Of a DNA stretch of 64,000 bases, positions 1 through 11,713 are shown piece after piece. Below the pieces are notes generated by a model. The model saw nothing but the letters and a program-made list of their open reading frames with translations, was not told the DNA's origin and did no database searches. Origin of the DNA: Obelidium mucronatum (Eukaryota > Chytridiomycota > Chytridiomycetes > Chytridiales > Chytriomycetaceae); NCBI GenBank assembly GCA_025765595.1, contig JAIVFH010000031.1, positions 62,001-126,000 on the forward strand, in the 5' to 3' direction. Position 1 is the first letter of the stretch. Each line of letters begins with the position of its first letter. A program made the position numbers and the translations under genes.

Positions 1-1344
1 CCTGTGTTGGGTGTTCAGGTAATCCATTTTTTTTCTTGGTTGCTATTGCTTTGGCTTTAAACTGCCAGTTACAGACTTTCATGACCACGAAACTGGATCT
101 TGAACAATCAAAAATACTTTCTATTCTTGATCAATGCGGGAGTTTAGCTGTTCGCTCTTACTTGGAGAATCTACAAGCGAAGGGCAAAATAGATGCCGTT
201 TGTGAAGTGCGGTTATTGCAACTATATCTTGAAGAATTGCCTCGGTTATATAGCAGCGACGCGCTCCTGGAAAATCGTTGAGTTTGGAACAGGATGCTGT
301 TGTAGTTGTTGAACTTTTTTTTTTTATCTTTTCACCAGGAAACCTGTATACACTGCTACCTTTTTCATCCAGGCCCATGTTTCCAGAATTTTTAAAGACC
401 CAGTCTGATTCTTTGAGTGTCATACGCGTCAAGATATTCAACTTGCTAAGTGCCACACGTCCATCAACACCCACCGCACTCTTGACTCTTTGCGCCAGAC
501 TCCTCGAGTTTGAGGGATTGTATTTTGAGCATGGATTCGTGTATAGTAAAAGAAACGAATTGGACAAGACGTTAAAGATTTGGGTGGCAGAATTGATGGA
601 TTTCAAGTCTGCCGAAAAGTTGTGTTTGGATCACCACCATGAGGATGGAAACTCGGATGAAATGTATAGATTATTGTTGAAATTATATTTGGATGGCGAT
701 AATCAGTTGAGTTTTTATTTTATTTTATTTTTATTTCGTTTTGGAGATTACTAAGCCTTATTTTTTTTTTTTTTCGAATTCCACCCAAAAAAAAAAGCCC
801 TTTCCATGCCCATGAGTATGCCAATCAAGTGATAAATTTGTTGAATGCGTTTCCAAGCAAATTTGAATTGGCCGAGGTTTGATTTGGGTTGCCAAGAGCG
901 TTTTTTTTTTCAGTGCATCCTTTTTTAACGTGAAAAAAAAAACTGTTAGATTCTCGATATTCTGCCTGATCAGTGGTCCTTGGCTGCTTTAAGTGGGTTC
1001 TTTTCGTCTCAGCTGCGTTCAAGCTTTCACGAATCACAGGAACAGTTGCTGGTAAAGTCGTTGGTCAAAGGTGAAAGTTTTAAGGTACGAGAAACTGACA
1101 AACAAAAAAAAAAAAAAAAAAAAGAAACGTATGTATTCTAAACCACTATTTTCAGATCAACGCAGATCTAGTCTGCTGCTACAATAGTTTCACGCCATCT
1201 ATTGTAACTGCGACGTGCACATGCGTTGTGTGCAAGAAGGCTATGACTGACGCCGATGCAGGGAATTTTGTGTTGCTGCCTGTTGGCGGCAAAGAAGGTG
1301 GCGAAGCGCAGATTGGGCATGTGTCATGCGTCCGCCTTTCGTGA
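1..1344 (+). CDS. Vps39/TGFBRAP1 family tethering protein (Vps3-like), 3' part only
   Basis: This is the C-terminal part of a class C tether subunit (CORVET Vps3/TGFBRAP1 or HOPS Vps39 type), which acts in endosome or vacuole fusion. The 5' end lies outside the window. Spliced exons read ...KILSILDQCG..., then YTLLPFSSRPMF, then a helical stretch with DKTLKIWVAELMDFKSAEK, which fits the family's TPR-like C-terminal repeats. After further introns come ILPDQWSLAALSGFF and a final Cys-containing block, NADLVCCYNSFTPSIV followed by CVVCKK, which matches the Vps39_2 end. The stop is TGA at 1342-1344. Introns are T/A-rich, and one carries a run of about 18 A near 1105-1123. Exon borders are approximate. 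I cannot firmly separate Vps3 from Vps39; the C-terminal sequence looks closer to TGFBRAP1/Vps3. Confidence 0.7.
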
Positions 1345-1423
1345 CAGTACCTGCACTGTAATCTGTCCAAAAATTGGGGAAAAGTGTGAAATAATAAAAA
1401 ATAAAAAAAAAAAACAGGCAGAG

Positions 1424-4400
1424 ATGCAGAACAGCAGCAGGGGGCTTTCCCCCGCCAACTCTGAGGGCGAAGACTCAGCGTATGCATCCATGTTCAGCGA
1501 CACGGACCACAGCCGGTCGCCGCAGTGGCAGCCACGCCTGGGCCCGCCGCTGGCCGGCAGCGTGCCGGCGATGGCGATGGCGATGCCGGCGGCGATGCAG
1601 CGCACGCGCTCGTTCGGCGTCGGCGCGCTCGCCCGCGGCGGCCCCGGCGGCGGCGGCAGCGGCAGCGGCAGCGTGTCCGAGCGCCTGGCGAGTGCGCCGG
1701 CGCCGGCGGCCGCCCCGGCTGCGGCGGCGGCTGCCGCTTCGGACGACTTCTCGCTGGACGCCCTCAAGACGCAGATGGACGCCGCCTTCGGCTTCGGCGG
1801 CGGCTTCCAGATCAAAGTGCTCGGCGTGCCGCTGCAGAACGCACGCAGCAGAGTCGAGACACAGACGAAGCTGTGTCTGCAGATGGTCAATGCAACTGTG
1901 AGTGTGCGGCAGAGTGGAGTACTGATCGGTTCCTGATCGGATGCCTTCTTTGTCTTGCAGGGCAACAAGACGAGTCTGTGGACGCATTTGCGTCTGCCTG
2001 AGCAGCTGGTGACGAAGGAAAAACTCAGAAAGAGCCAGAACGTGGTTGATTACTCGCTGATTCCACTCAACAAGGTGCTTGATCTGCAAGCTGTCATTAT
2101 TTGTGCGTCGGATCCAAAGAAGGATGTGCAGATTTGTTCGGGTTGTCAGCAGCGTGAGGTGTGATGTGGCGCTTTTTTTTTTTGAGTTCAGGTTTCTCAC
2201 TCTTTCCCACAGCTCAAGCGCAGTAAAAAGAAATCAGAATCGGCGTCGTCGTCTTCCGATGTCAAGATGGAAGATGTCAGTTTGTTCAATGGATTGGATA
2301 CGAATGCTATGGCAGAGAATGATTCTGGAAAGATTGTCTTGTTCAACTGTGGATCCTACGTTGATTTTAGCAGCGGTGATACAATTCTTCCAACCAGAAT
2401 CACGTGTTATTGCAGGCATCACAATGAAAAGACTGGATTCTGGTATGTGTGGTTGTTGATTGGTCTGAAAAAATTTCTTAAACCGCCACATTTTGGGGGG
2501 ATTTTTTTAGCGTTTACTTTATTGCTCGTGATCATAATTCAAACGTCATTGCTACTGGAATTTCTCCTCCGATTCTTATCACCGATGATCACAAGGGTAC
2601 AAAGGCCAAAGGCTTGAAGCGCTCCCGAGCTGACGAACTAGCCGAAAACATGATTCCGGAAATGCCATCACCAACATCTCCTCCCAATACAGTCCTTCGG
2701 CCGCAGTCTGACTTTCAAGATGATATTATTGCGCAATTTATTCCTGCGTTGTTGGCTTCAGAATCCAATGCGCCACTGTTTGAGAACTTTGGCATTCGAA
2801 AGGAAGATCCCGAATTTAGAAGATCAAAGAAGCAATTTCAATCTCCACCACCGCAATCTGTGTTTTCTTCTTCTTCTTCAGCATCTTCTTCGTCGCCAGC
2901 GCCACCTTCTGCAGTCATTAATCGAATTATTCCCGGGGAAGGTCAGTCAAGGTCAACCAGTAAATTCAACACTTGTTTTAACCATGTGATTTGTTGTCTA
3001 CAGGCCCCATACAAGGCGGTGTCGAAATAACGATCCTGGGAGAAAATATCCACAATGGACTGATTGCAGTCTTTGGCGACTTGGATGCCATCACTACTCA
3101 AGTTTGGGGAACGAGCACTATGATTTGTATTCTACCACCGTCGTCCACCCCAGGACCTGTTCCCGTCACGCTTAAAGCCGTTGCTGGATTCAATGCGAAT
3201 CCTGTTATTCCAGACATTCCTGTCACATTCATGTACAAGGATGATCTGGATCGGTCGTTGATGGAACTGGCGTTGCAAGTTGTGGGGTTGAGAATGACTG
3301 GATCTTTGGATAGTGCCAGAAATGTAAAACTCTTTCAATCTTTTTTCTTTTTCGAATTACGGTTTTCTGGGTTAATGTTTAAGCAAAATCTACACACAGA
3401 TTGCAATGCGCATTGTGAATGAAACGGCTCAAGAAACTATGAATGATTCCGCCTTGACTTTCAATGAATTGAAACGCAATCAACTTGAGACAGCTGTCCT
3501 GAATGCATTGTTTAGTTTGGAAGAGCACACTGACGAACTCAACGACGCTCAACAAGTGGTTTTAACATCTCTCCTGGATATGACATTCCACTCGTCCAAT
3601 GGACTCAACATGCTTCATATTGCGTGTCTTGCTGGAATGACGACGCTTGTAAAGTACTTGATCTCGTTGGACTGCGACATGGATCCACGGGACAAGAACG
3701 GTTTTACGCCGCTCATGTTTGCGATTCTGTCACGGAATCATACAACCGTTGATATCCTCTTGCAAGCGGGTGCGTCTCACTTGTTGACTTCAAAGAATGG
3801 CGTGTCGTGTTTTGCGTTGGCGAAAAAGAATGGAGCGGCTGAATATGATGTGTTTTTGAAGGCGTTGGATGCGGTTGGGGACGCGTGTTTGGGGGGTTAT
3901 GAGGATGGAGCAGAGTTTGATGATGTTGTGGCATCATCTTTCCCGGTTGCTGCCGGTGTCGGTGCGGGCATTGTTCCAGACATTAGCAGCAGCAACAACA
4001 GTGGACTGACTCGACGATTGTCTTGTCCCAATGTTTTTTCTGTACCGGCCGTTCCCGAATTCAAGAGCGTAATTGATACCAGCTTACCAACGCAAGCAAA
4101 AAAGGGCCTTGGAACTGCAATGACGGCGAAACTGGTGGAAGAATTAACCAACTCCCTGCCACCGCCGCCGCCGCCGCCTCCTGCCGCTGATAAATTGAAG
4201 AAGGGTAGAAGTTCAAAGGGCATTGCGGAGGCCAATTCGATTCGGTGGACGAACCCCGATGAGGAACTCAAGAATATCATGAATGGATTCAAAATGTTTT
4301 CCTTCTTGGGTCCGCTTGTTCATACTATGGTATGTGTACAACACAAACACCCACTATATAAAAAAAAAAAGAAATCGCTCGTTTGCTAATTAAACTTTTT

Positions 4401-4915
4401 TTTTACAGGCCAACCCTCTTGTAGTTCAACGAGTCGATGTCAACTATTTGTTCAACAACAGTTTAGCAGCCGCAGACTTCCCAACCAAAAGTGGCGGAGT
4501 ATCGTCACGGGAGGCAAAGAAACAGCAACAAAAGAAGCTCGATCAAACTGTCTCTGTTGTTCCATTCTCTGGATTCGGCGACGAAGACCACTGTTGTGAA
4601 TCATGGAACAATGGGCTAGGGACAACGCATCAAGCGTCGTGCAGCAAGGCGATACAGCTCAAAAAGAATGAACGCAAAAGGAAGCGAAAGGAGAGGGCGT
4701 TGTGGTTGTTTTGGTTACCACTGTTTACACTGGCATTGATGTTGTTGTTGTTTTGGGTCATGTTGTCGGAAGAGGAGATGGGGGCCTTGTTGGATAGATT
4801 TCTTACGTGGAATGATGGGGTTGTTAGTAAGGTGAAGGATACGTATAAAGTGTTGCAGAAGGACAGCAAGAATTTGGTTTTCGAGTTCCTGAATACTGGG
4901 TTTGGGCAATTATAG
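1424..4915 (+). CDS. MGA2: Mga2/Spt23-like membrane-tethered transcription factor
   Basis: Predicted ER-anchored regulator of fatty-acid desaturation, about 1029 aa in seven exons (1424-1897, 1961-2158, 2213-2442, 2511-2941, 3004-3323, 3400-4329, 4409-4915; phases fit). The order is: Gly/Ala/Pro-rich N-terminus; an Mga2-type N-terminal region (SRVETQTKLCLQMV, LWTHLRLPEQLVTKEKL); a Cys-containing segment; an IPT/TIG domain (GPIQGGVEITILGENI); two ankyrin repeats (GLNMLHIACLAG, GFTPLMFAILSRNHTTVDIL); a polyproline tract; a basic patch (KKNERKRKRKERA); one transmembrane helix (LWLFWLPLFTLALMLLLFWV); and a short lumenal tail. In yeast such proteins are ubiquitinated and clipped by the proteasome to free the soluble factor; that mechanism is inferred here. 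The start is the first ATG after a stop-containing leader. Most of exon 1 is very GC-rich. Confidence 0.85.
1480..1860. other. GC-rich island in exon 1 of the Mga2-like gene
   Basis: This stretch is strongly GC-rich against AT-rich flanks and is almost stop-free in several frames on both strands. It encodes Ala/Gly/Pro/Arg-rich low-complexity protein. It is one of seven or so such islands in the window that lie at gene 5' ends. Confidence 0.8.
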
Positions 4916-5046
4916 GCTGTTTTTTTTTGATTTGTAGTTGTTGTTTTTTTTGCAGTTGTGTTAGTGTGTAATAGCATTTTATTGAAACGAAATGATGTTA
5001 TAGAATGACACAAGTCAGCAAAGAAAACAAAAGGTTTAAGGGATGT

Positions 5047-5934
5047 CTATGTATCATTTTCCAGATCTTCATATTCTGTCGGGTCGAGGGTTGCGTCTTT
5101 GACCAAGTCGTTGTCCCTGTCCAAGCGGTCTCTTTGGTCCACAATAAAAGTGTGCTCGAGTTGACTGACGGCATTCGGGTTTGAGAGGTACGCCGACACG
5201 CCGCTCATCTGCATCTCGATGGTGTGGCGCACGGGTCCAATGTGGCAGTTTGCGCACACGCCGTCGATGTACGGCACCAGCGTGTGGATGTTCTCGGCCG
5301 AGTCGTCGATGTTGTGTGCGATCTGATTGGTCAGCGAGTGGATCGACGTCTGCAGCGGCGCAGCGAGCGCGCGGAAGGCGGCGCCGGACGCGGCGAAGCA
5401 CTCGTCGGCGAAGGCGGCGGCGGCGCGCACGCCCTTCAGCGCGATGTCGGCGGCGGCGAGCGCGCGCACGGGGCCCAGGCTCAGCGCCGTTGCAAGCGTC
5501 GCGACGACGCGCCCGAGGCTGGCGAAGGCGTCGTTGCCGTTGTTGCGCCCGCGGCTGGTGGCCATTGCGACCGTGTCGCTGACGATCTGGTCGCGCGCCG
5601 TGTTGGCGCCGGAGGCGATGTTGGTGTTCTCGCTGCGCACCGCCGCTGCCGCCAGCTGTCCGCCCGCGAGCGCCGTGCCCGTCGACACGTTCGCCGCATG
5701 CAGTCCGGCTGCGACGGGCGCTGCGCTGACATGCGACGAGGCGAGCGTCACCGGCGGCGGCGGCCGCGGCCGCGAAGACCCTCCCGCATTGCCGACATTG
5801 AATGCCGCCTTGACCTGCGAAAACAGGTTGCCCTTCTTTGGCTGTTCAGGACTGGCAAGCACGGACTCGTTCTCGCGGACGGGATGTCCTCCTGGTCCAC
5901 CTGCATTCCCCCGTTTGAATAGATTGCTGCTCAT
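5047..5934 (-). CDS. Orphan Ala-rich protein, function unknown
   Basis: Single-exon gene of 295 aa, starting at ATG 5934 and stopping at TAG 5047-5049. I do not recognise a family. The N-terminal third (SSNLFKRGNAGGPGG..., with an NLFSQVKAAFNVGNAG segment and Pro tracts) looks disordered. The middle (about residues 80-190) is Ala-rich and predicted helical. The C-terminal 100 residues look most constrained: SLTNQIAHNIDDSAENIH, then a CANCHIGPVRHTIEMQMSG segment, then an acidic/Arg tail (QRDRLDRDNDLVKD). No signal peptide or membrane segment is evident. The GC-rich middle opens long antisense frames that I treat as shadows. It converges on the Mga2-like gene with 131 nt between stops and is tandem with the transcription factor behind it. 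The intact frame and clear start support a real gene. Confidence 0.6.
   Translation of the reverse strand: MSSNLFKRGNAGGPGGHPVRENESVLASPEQPKKGNLFSQVKAAFNVGNAGGSSRPRPPPPVTLASSHVSAAPVAAGLHAANVSTGTALAGGQLAAAAVRSENTNIASGANTARDQIVSDTVAMATSRGRNNGNDAFASLGRVVATLATALSLGPVRALAAADIALKGVRAAAAFADECFAASGAAFRALAAPLQTSIHSLTNQIAHNIDDSAENIHTLVPYIDGVCANCHIGPVRHTIEMQMSGVSAYLSNPNAVSQLEHTFIVDQRDRLDRDNDLVKDATLDPTEYEDLENDT
5180..5790. other. GC-rich island inside the orphan gene
   Basis: GC-rich tract over the middle and 5' half of the orphan gene. Several overlapping long frames exist on both strands; only the minus-strand 295-aa frame has an ATG and extends past the island on both sides. Confidence 0.75.
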
Positions 5935-6006
5935 TTGGGAGTTTTGATTAAAATCACCACCACACTATTTTTTGCCGTTTTCACCGTTTTCACAACTGTG
6001 TTCTTT

Positions 6007-8287
6007 TTACTTGTGCTTTGCTTCTCTTAAAAAAGGGATTCGAAGGAAAACAAGCAATCGTTCATCATCATCATCAGGCAGGTTGATGTTGATGCAAGTC
6101 TGATTGGTTTCGTGGAATGCCGGATACAGCACCGACTCCAACAACTCCACCAACGGTCGGATAATGTTGACCCTGTCTGAACTGCTCCTCAAATCTTCAG
6201 CGATTGGTGTATCATCTTCAACTCCTTCTTCTTGCGGTTCCAATTTGACGACACCATCCGTGTCCAATTTATCCGCAAACACTTTCAAAACACCAACAAT
6301 CGCCAAATACCCCTCTTGCACAGCCTCTCTAAAGCTTTGCTTCTTTGAAAACGAAGCAAGCTCATTGTTGCTGTCCAGCATTTCAACCCAGCTTGGTTTC
6401 GCTCGACAACAAATGAACCACAGGACAATGGCCGCTTCAAACAGGGGCAAATATGAATGGAAAAACATTTCACAGTTGCGCGTACCGCCGTCTTTTGAAA
6501 ACACATTCGCCAATCCCGTGGCAAGCCTGCTAATGTGATAGGCATGTTGGAAACTGGATTTCACTGCATTGGATACCAAAAGTTGCTGTGCAACAACTTG
6601 ACCGTCGTCGTCTTCGTCCTCATCACTTACACTACAAGAAGCGACGACGCCGACAGCAGCAGCAGCAGCAGCGGTTTCATCAAAAGCTATCCTTTCGGCA
6701 AGGTAGAGGTGAGGCCGATGGAGTTGGCAAACAGCCCCATGGTAAAACAAGTTCAAGATTGTGCGACATGAGGTTTCCGGACCCGCCACTTTCAAGATAA
6801 TATCGTCGCCGATATTAATATGCAAGATTGTTGGAAGTGATGAATGCCATATATCAAGGCGATTCCGTAACGTAATGAATTCGGAGGTTTCCGTAAAAGC
6901 AAGCTGAATGGAGGTAGAAGAAGCATGCACAATAATGCTTGAAATAATTTCTAGTAGATGATATAAATAGACGACAGGGGCGGTTTGTGTTGATGTCTCT
7001 AGCTGGTACTGAATTGGCTTCACAGTGACAACAGCAGGGTACGAATCAGTTCGACCATGGCTTAGATTCGTGATTTTAATAATGACACCAACAACCCAGA
7101 ATGTGCGTCGCCTTTCTTCCTTTTCAGTCTCCGAGAGTTGTTGCATGTGCAGCCACGGCGAGTCGTCGGGATCAACCTCAAGACGGAGAGCATAGAGCAT
7201 GATTTCGGCCTTGGAAAAGAGTTGAAAAGCGGCGGATACTTTGCAACTCAACATTGCATAGAGACCACAAAAAAATAAAGCTTGCAAAGTTTTGATTGAT
7301 GGAACGTCTGTTGAACTGAGAAGAGCGCGTAGACGAATGTAGTACCCAAATCCAATGCTCGATTTCATATTCGGAGTCATATGAGCGGCGAGCGCACAAA
7401 GACTTAACCTTAAAATAAAAATAAATAAAAAAAAAAGTTATTGTGATTAGTGAGCATGCTTGGTCAGCAACATTCACAAAACAACCAAGAACAAACCGAA
7501 CAGCCGGTGCCTCGGTATAAAAGTTTGCCAAAATGCTCATTGGAAGTAAAATATAGAATGAAGACCGGTAGCGATAGACGAAACCTTGAATGAAATTTGA
7601 CACCAAAGCGAAATCCTCCTCTGTTGTTGCTGACAAAAGAGGGTCGGTCACGGATTGTTCATCCTCGTCTTCAATAGCGAGATCGAAGGAGAGCATGAGT
7701 TGGTCAAGAAAAGATGCTGTTGATGCTTCGGTGCTTGTACTATTTTGCGGAGATGATAACGACATATCAGATTGCCTGACAATGTCCAAGTCAAGCCGGA
7801 GCGGCGCAAGACGGCGGCCATTCATTCTGCTGTCTTCTGAACTGTTTCGCGATAGTCCGCTGGCTTCGCTGTTGGCGTAGGTAGTGGGTTCGGTCGAACT
7901 TGCTTGTTCAATAAGGAGATCATTCGGCAGCCGAGTACTTAAAAGACGTCGATGATAAACACACTCTATGCCCTTGTCGAAACATCGCGTGCAAGGGTTA
8001 CCCAAAGAGCAGCGCTTTCTCCGCAGCCTACACTCGTTGCAGGGAGTTGGCCGCTTACCCAAGTCCGAGAGATCCGTGTAAAGGTCCATTGAGGAGGCTC
8101 CCGGAGCAGGGGCAATTGCAACAAAAGTGTAGATGCAACTAGTGCCGCGTCGAATGCATCTGGAGCACGATGGTTTCGCCAAATCGCAGCTCTTGCGGAG
8201 TTTTTTGCAGGGAACACAAGCAACTGCTTTGGAAGGAAGCGGGATTGGATGCTGCTGCTGAGAGCCTGCGGCAGGTCGAGACAGCAT
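6007..8287 (-). CDS. Zn(II)2Cys6 transcription factor with two tandem zinc clusters
   Basis: Nuclear DNA-binding regulator of about 730 aa. Two complete binuclear clusters lie close together: CVPCKKLRKSCDLAKPSC followed by SRC-IRRGTSC (spacing CX2CX6CX6CX2CX6C), and CNECRLRRKRCSLGNPC followed by TRC-FDKGIEC (CX2CX6CX5CX2CX6C). A Ser-rich linker follows, then a fungal-specific middle homology region (LSLCALAAHMTPNMKSSIGF, LQALFFCGLYAML, ALRLEVDPDDSPW, EKEERRRTFWV). One intron lies near 7406-7490 (branch-like CTAAT, acceptor TTTTAAG). The frame is open upstream to 8344 but without an ATG; 8287 is the first ATG and sits just before the first cluster. An extra 5' exon starting at ATG 8582 is conceivable. 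The target pathway is unknown, and the neighbours give no clue. Confidence 0.85.
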
Positions 8288-8819
8288 GGAAGAAAGTGGC
8301 GTTGGAATACTACTAGTAGCCAGTCCACCAGGTTTGCGATCCAATCTAAGGGGGGGGTGTTTGAGCTCACAATTTCCAAAGCGGAGACACGCCGATTTTT
8401 TGAGTCCCGCTCACAATCCGCCCAATTACAAAAAAAAAAGGAACCAAGCAACAGATTACTTATCAGCCGAAATTCGTGCGTCGGACAGAGCAAATGATCC
8501 CTTGCGAAATCTTTTGACAACAAACTGTACAAGCCGTGGGATGGCCAGGGGTCATGCACGATACCTGCACAAGTGATCGGCATGTAAAGTCATGAGGATG
8601 ATAGACAAATGACCAAAATTATGCGTTTATTCGATTGCAAGAAAGGAGCGGGGTAACAAAAGAGGAAAGTCGTTGCAATCGAGTTCCCAGAACGTCATCA
8701 ATCTAACTTGTCCGATTCGATCGATTTTAAGAGAATTTATTTGCGTCTATTCCAATTGTCTCCAATTGTTGCAATTAATCGACGTGTTTTTTGTTCTTGC
8801 GTGGTCAAGTACAAAAAAT
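8288..8819. promoter_or_regulatory. Divergent intergenic region between the Zn-cluster factor and GlnRS
   Basis: About 530 nt separate the two start codons, the longest gene-free stretch in the window. It probably holds both promoters and 5' leaders. I see no clear TATA box, RNA gene or repeat in it; there is a G7 run near 8350 and an A-rich run near 8430. Confidence 0.5.
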
Positions 8820-11576
8820 ATGTCTGAAAATACAATTGCACTGTTCAAGAGCCTTGGTTTCTCAGACCAGAAGGCAAAGGAGACGGCAGGAAATAAGAAG
8901 ATCTGTGGTCGATTCGAAACACTTCTGGCTGAGGTATAAATGCGTTGGGGAGGGAGTTGGGTCTACTTGCGCTGATGCGTTTTTTTTTTGTTTGCTTGCC
9001 TCAGGTGAATCCAAAAGACTCATCTACTTTCGTGGCTCCACTCTACACACTCGCATCCACCGCGACGCCAATCGCTGGAAGCACTCATCTGATTTATATT
9101 GGAAAAGCTATCGTTGCCGAGAAACTGAAAACAAATGACCAAATCGCTGGTTGGGCTTTGTGTTTTTTTTTCCGGCTCACACTCTTGCTCACTGTTTCAT
9201 TGGTTTATAAAAAGCCGCAATCAAGTTTGCTGAAGGTATTAAGGAAGGAGCTATTGATAGCAAAGCTTTCGACGAAGCATGTGGAGTCGGTAAGAAATGC
9301 TCTTATCCGTTTTCCCTTTTTCCCCGACCACCACAAAAAAAAAAGAGAGAGAGGGCGTGAGTTTGAAACTACATCCGATATTTGAGCATTGGCTCCTTTT
9401 TTTTTCGGCCTTCGATTTACCTGTAAGGATCCTAACTTTTTTTTTACCTTTTAGGTATCGAAGTAACTTTGAAGGACATCCTCGCAGGAATCGACAAACT
9501 GTTCGTGTCCAAGAAAGATGATATTGAAAAGAAGGGGCATGGAGTTCTGGGAATCTTGATTGCCGAGATGAAACGAGAATTACGATGGGCGAATGCTGCC
9601 ACAGTAAAGGAGGAAGTGGAGAAGAAGCTGGTCCAAGTTTTGGGACCCAAAGGAGCGCCGGTATGTGTTTTCCTTTTGACATAAAAATTATGTTCTGGAA
9701 ATTTCCCACTGATGGGGAGTGTTGCAGGTGAAGAAGGCGGCTCCTGTTGCTGATGCCAAATCAGGAAAACCGCCCGCTCCAGTCGCCAAACCAACTATTG
9801 CCGAATTGGCAAAGACTCACAAGTTTGTTCATGAAGGCCAATTGTCTCAGCTCCACAAACCTGGTGGCAATCCACAGATTAAGCCAGAACTGATGGCTGA
9901 ACACTTGAAAAGAACTGGAGCCCGCGTTATCACTCGTTTCCCTCCTGAACCAAATGGATTCCTTCATATTGGACACGCGAAAGCCATCAATGTGAACTTT
10001 GGGTTCGCTCAAGCGCATGGTGGAATTACCAACTTGCGTTATGACGATACTAATCCAGAAGCTGAAGAGGAGAAATATTTCACATCTATTCTGGATACTA
10101 TCAAATGGCTCGGATTCGAGCCAACTCAAATCACTTACTCGTCAGACCACTTCCAACGGCTTTACGATTTGGCTGTGGAACTCATCCAAAGAGACAAGGC
10201 CTATATTTGCCATTGTACGGGAGAAGAGATTCACCACCACAGAGGAGGTGACAGTATGGGACCGCGTTCTGAATGCGCACACAGAAACAGACCCATTTCT
10301 GAATCTTTGCTGGAGTTTGAGAGAATGAAGAATGGGGAGTATCCAGAAGGAGCTGCGATTTTGAGAATGAAGATGGACATGTTCAACCCAAACCCACAAT
10401 TTTGGGATTTGGTTGCTTATCGTGTTCTCTATTCCCACCACTACCGAACTGGAGATGCTTGGTGTATTTATCCAACGTAAGTCCTGATTGATAGTTTTTG
10501 GTTTTCATTTGAGAATAATTGTGGTCTCATTGTATCCCAGCTATGATTACACTCACTGTCTTGTTGACTCATTTGAGGACATTACTCACTCCCTTTGTAC
10601 AACTGAGTTCACACTCTCTCGGGAATCATATTATTGGTTGGTTGATGCTCTCGAGTTGTACAAACCTGTTCAGTGGGAGTACGGGCGTTTGGCCCTTACA
10701 TATGCCATCATGTCCAAGCGCAAGCTCCTCCAGCTTGTCAACGAAAAATACGTGATTGGTTGGGACGATCCACGTCTGTATACCATGGTGGGAGTCCGCC
10801 GTCGTGGATTCACAGCCGAGGCTATCAATGCCTTTGTTCGTGAATTGGGAGTAACCAACGCCAACAGTGTCATCCCCGCCGAACGACTTGAAAACTTTGT
10901 CCGTGATCACTTGAATGAAGTAGCTCCTCGTCTGATGGTTGTGATGGAACCACTCAAGATTACAATCACCAACTTGCCTGAAGACCACTACGAACAAATT
11001 ACAGTTCCAAATAAACCACGAGACGATGCAATGGGTACCCACGTGATTCCGTTCACACGAACCGTGTACATTGATGCCTCTGATTTCCGTGAAGAAGACG
11101 ACCCAGAATTCTTCCGTTTGATTTTGGGCAAGAGTGTCGGATTGTTGAACGTTCCACGTCCAATCATTGCCAAGGAAGTAGTGAAGGATGCTTCTGGCAA
11201 GATTGTGGAGATCAAGGCCATTATGGAAGAGACTGCGAAGAACAAGCCAAAGGCGTATATCCAGTGGGTTGCTGAATCCAAGAAGGACAAGTCTCCAGTA
11301 CCTGTCGAGATTAGAAACTACTCCAACTTGTTCTTGCACCCAAATCCAATGGATAAAAAGCTTGTACCTGGGGGCTGGTTGTCAGACATTAATCCAAACT
11401 CGTTGGTGGTTGTGAATGCTATGGCAGAAGTGGGTGTTCGAGTGAGCAAGGTTGAAGACAAGTACCAGTTTGTCCGATTGGGTTATTACTGCGTTGATAA
11501 GGACTCGGAATTGGAGAAGGACAAGTTTGTCTTCAACCGAACTGTTGGTTTGAAGGAAGATGCTGGAAAGCAGTAA
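8820..11576 (+). CDS. GLN4: Glutaminyl-tRNA synthetase, cytosolic
   Basis: Charges tRNA-Gln with glutamine. The protein is about 774 aa, typical for eukaryotic GlnRS. Six exons fit phase: 8820-8933, 9005-9149, 9215-9289, 9455-9660, 9728-10476, 10541-11576. The N-terminal appended GatB/YqeY-like helical domain occupies about residues 1-180, followed by a Lys/Ala/Pro linker. The class I Rossmann core starts at [20 protein letters not shown] (HIGH signature). KMSKS appears as IMSKRKL, as in GlnRS/GluRS of this clade, and the C-terminal anticodon-binding beta-barrels follow ([20 protein letters not shown]). No mitochondrial presequence is visible. The four introns in the N-terminal domain contrast with a single one in the catalytic part. 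An AATAAA lies 36 nt after the stop. Confidence 0.97.
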
Positions 11577-11611
11577 AGCAGTGTTTTGAAATTGCTTGGA
11601 ATGTGGGTAGG

Positions 11612-11617
11612 AATAAA
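11612..11617 (+). terminator. Putative polyadenylation signal AATAAA (GlnRS)
   Basis: AATAAA about 36 nt after the GlnRS stop, in the short gap before the convergent acetyltransferase gene. Confidence 0.5.
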
Positions 11618-11713
11618 GTCACAGATGACAGTCGGTATTTTCTGTTCAACCTTCCACCGGAAAGCCACACCATTTTGAAAAAGGCAATATGTATGAATCG
11701 CTATTTTACTTAT

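Noticed and set aside
5181..5947. Three overlapping plus-strand frames of 130-230 aa
   Set aside because: They lie in a GC-rich island antisense to the orphan gene, are Arg/Ala-rich without motifs, and arise from the lack of A/T-rich stop codons.
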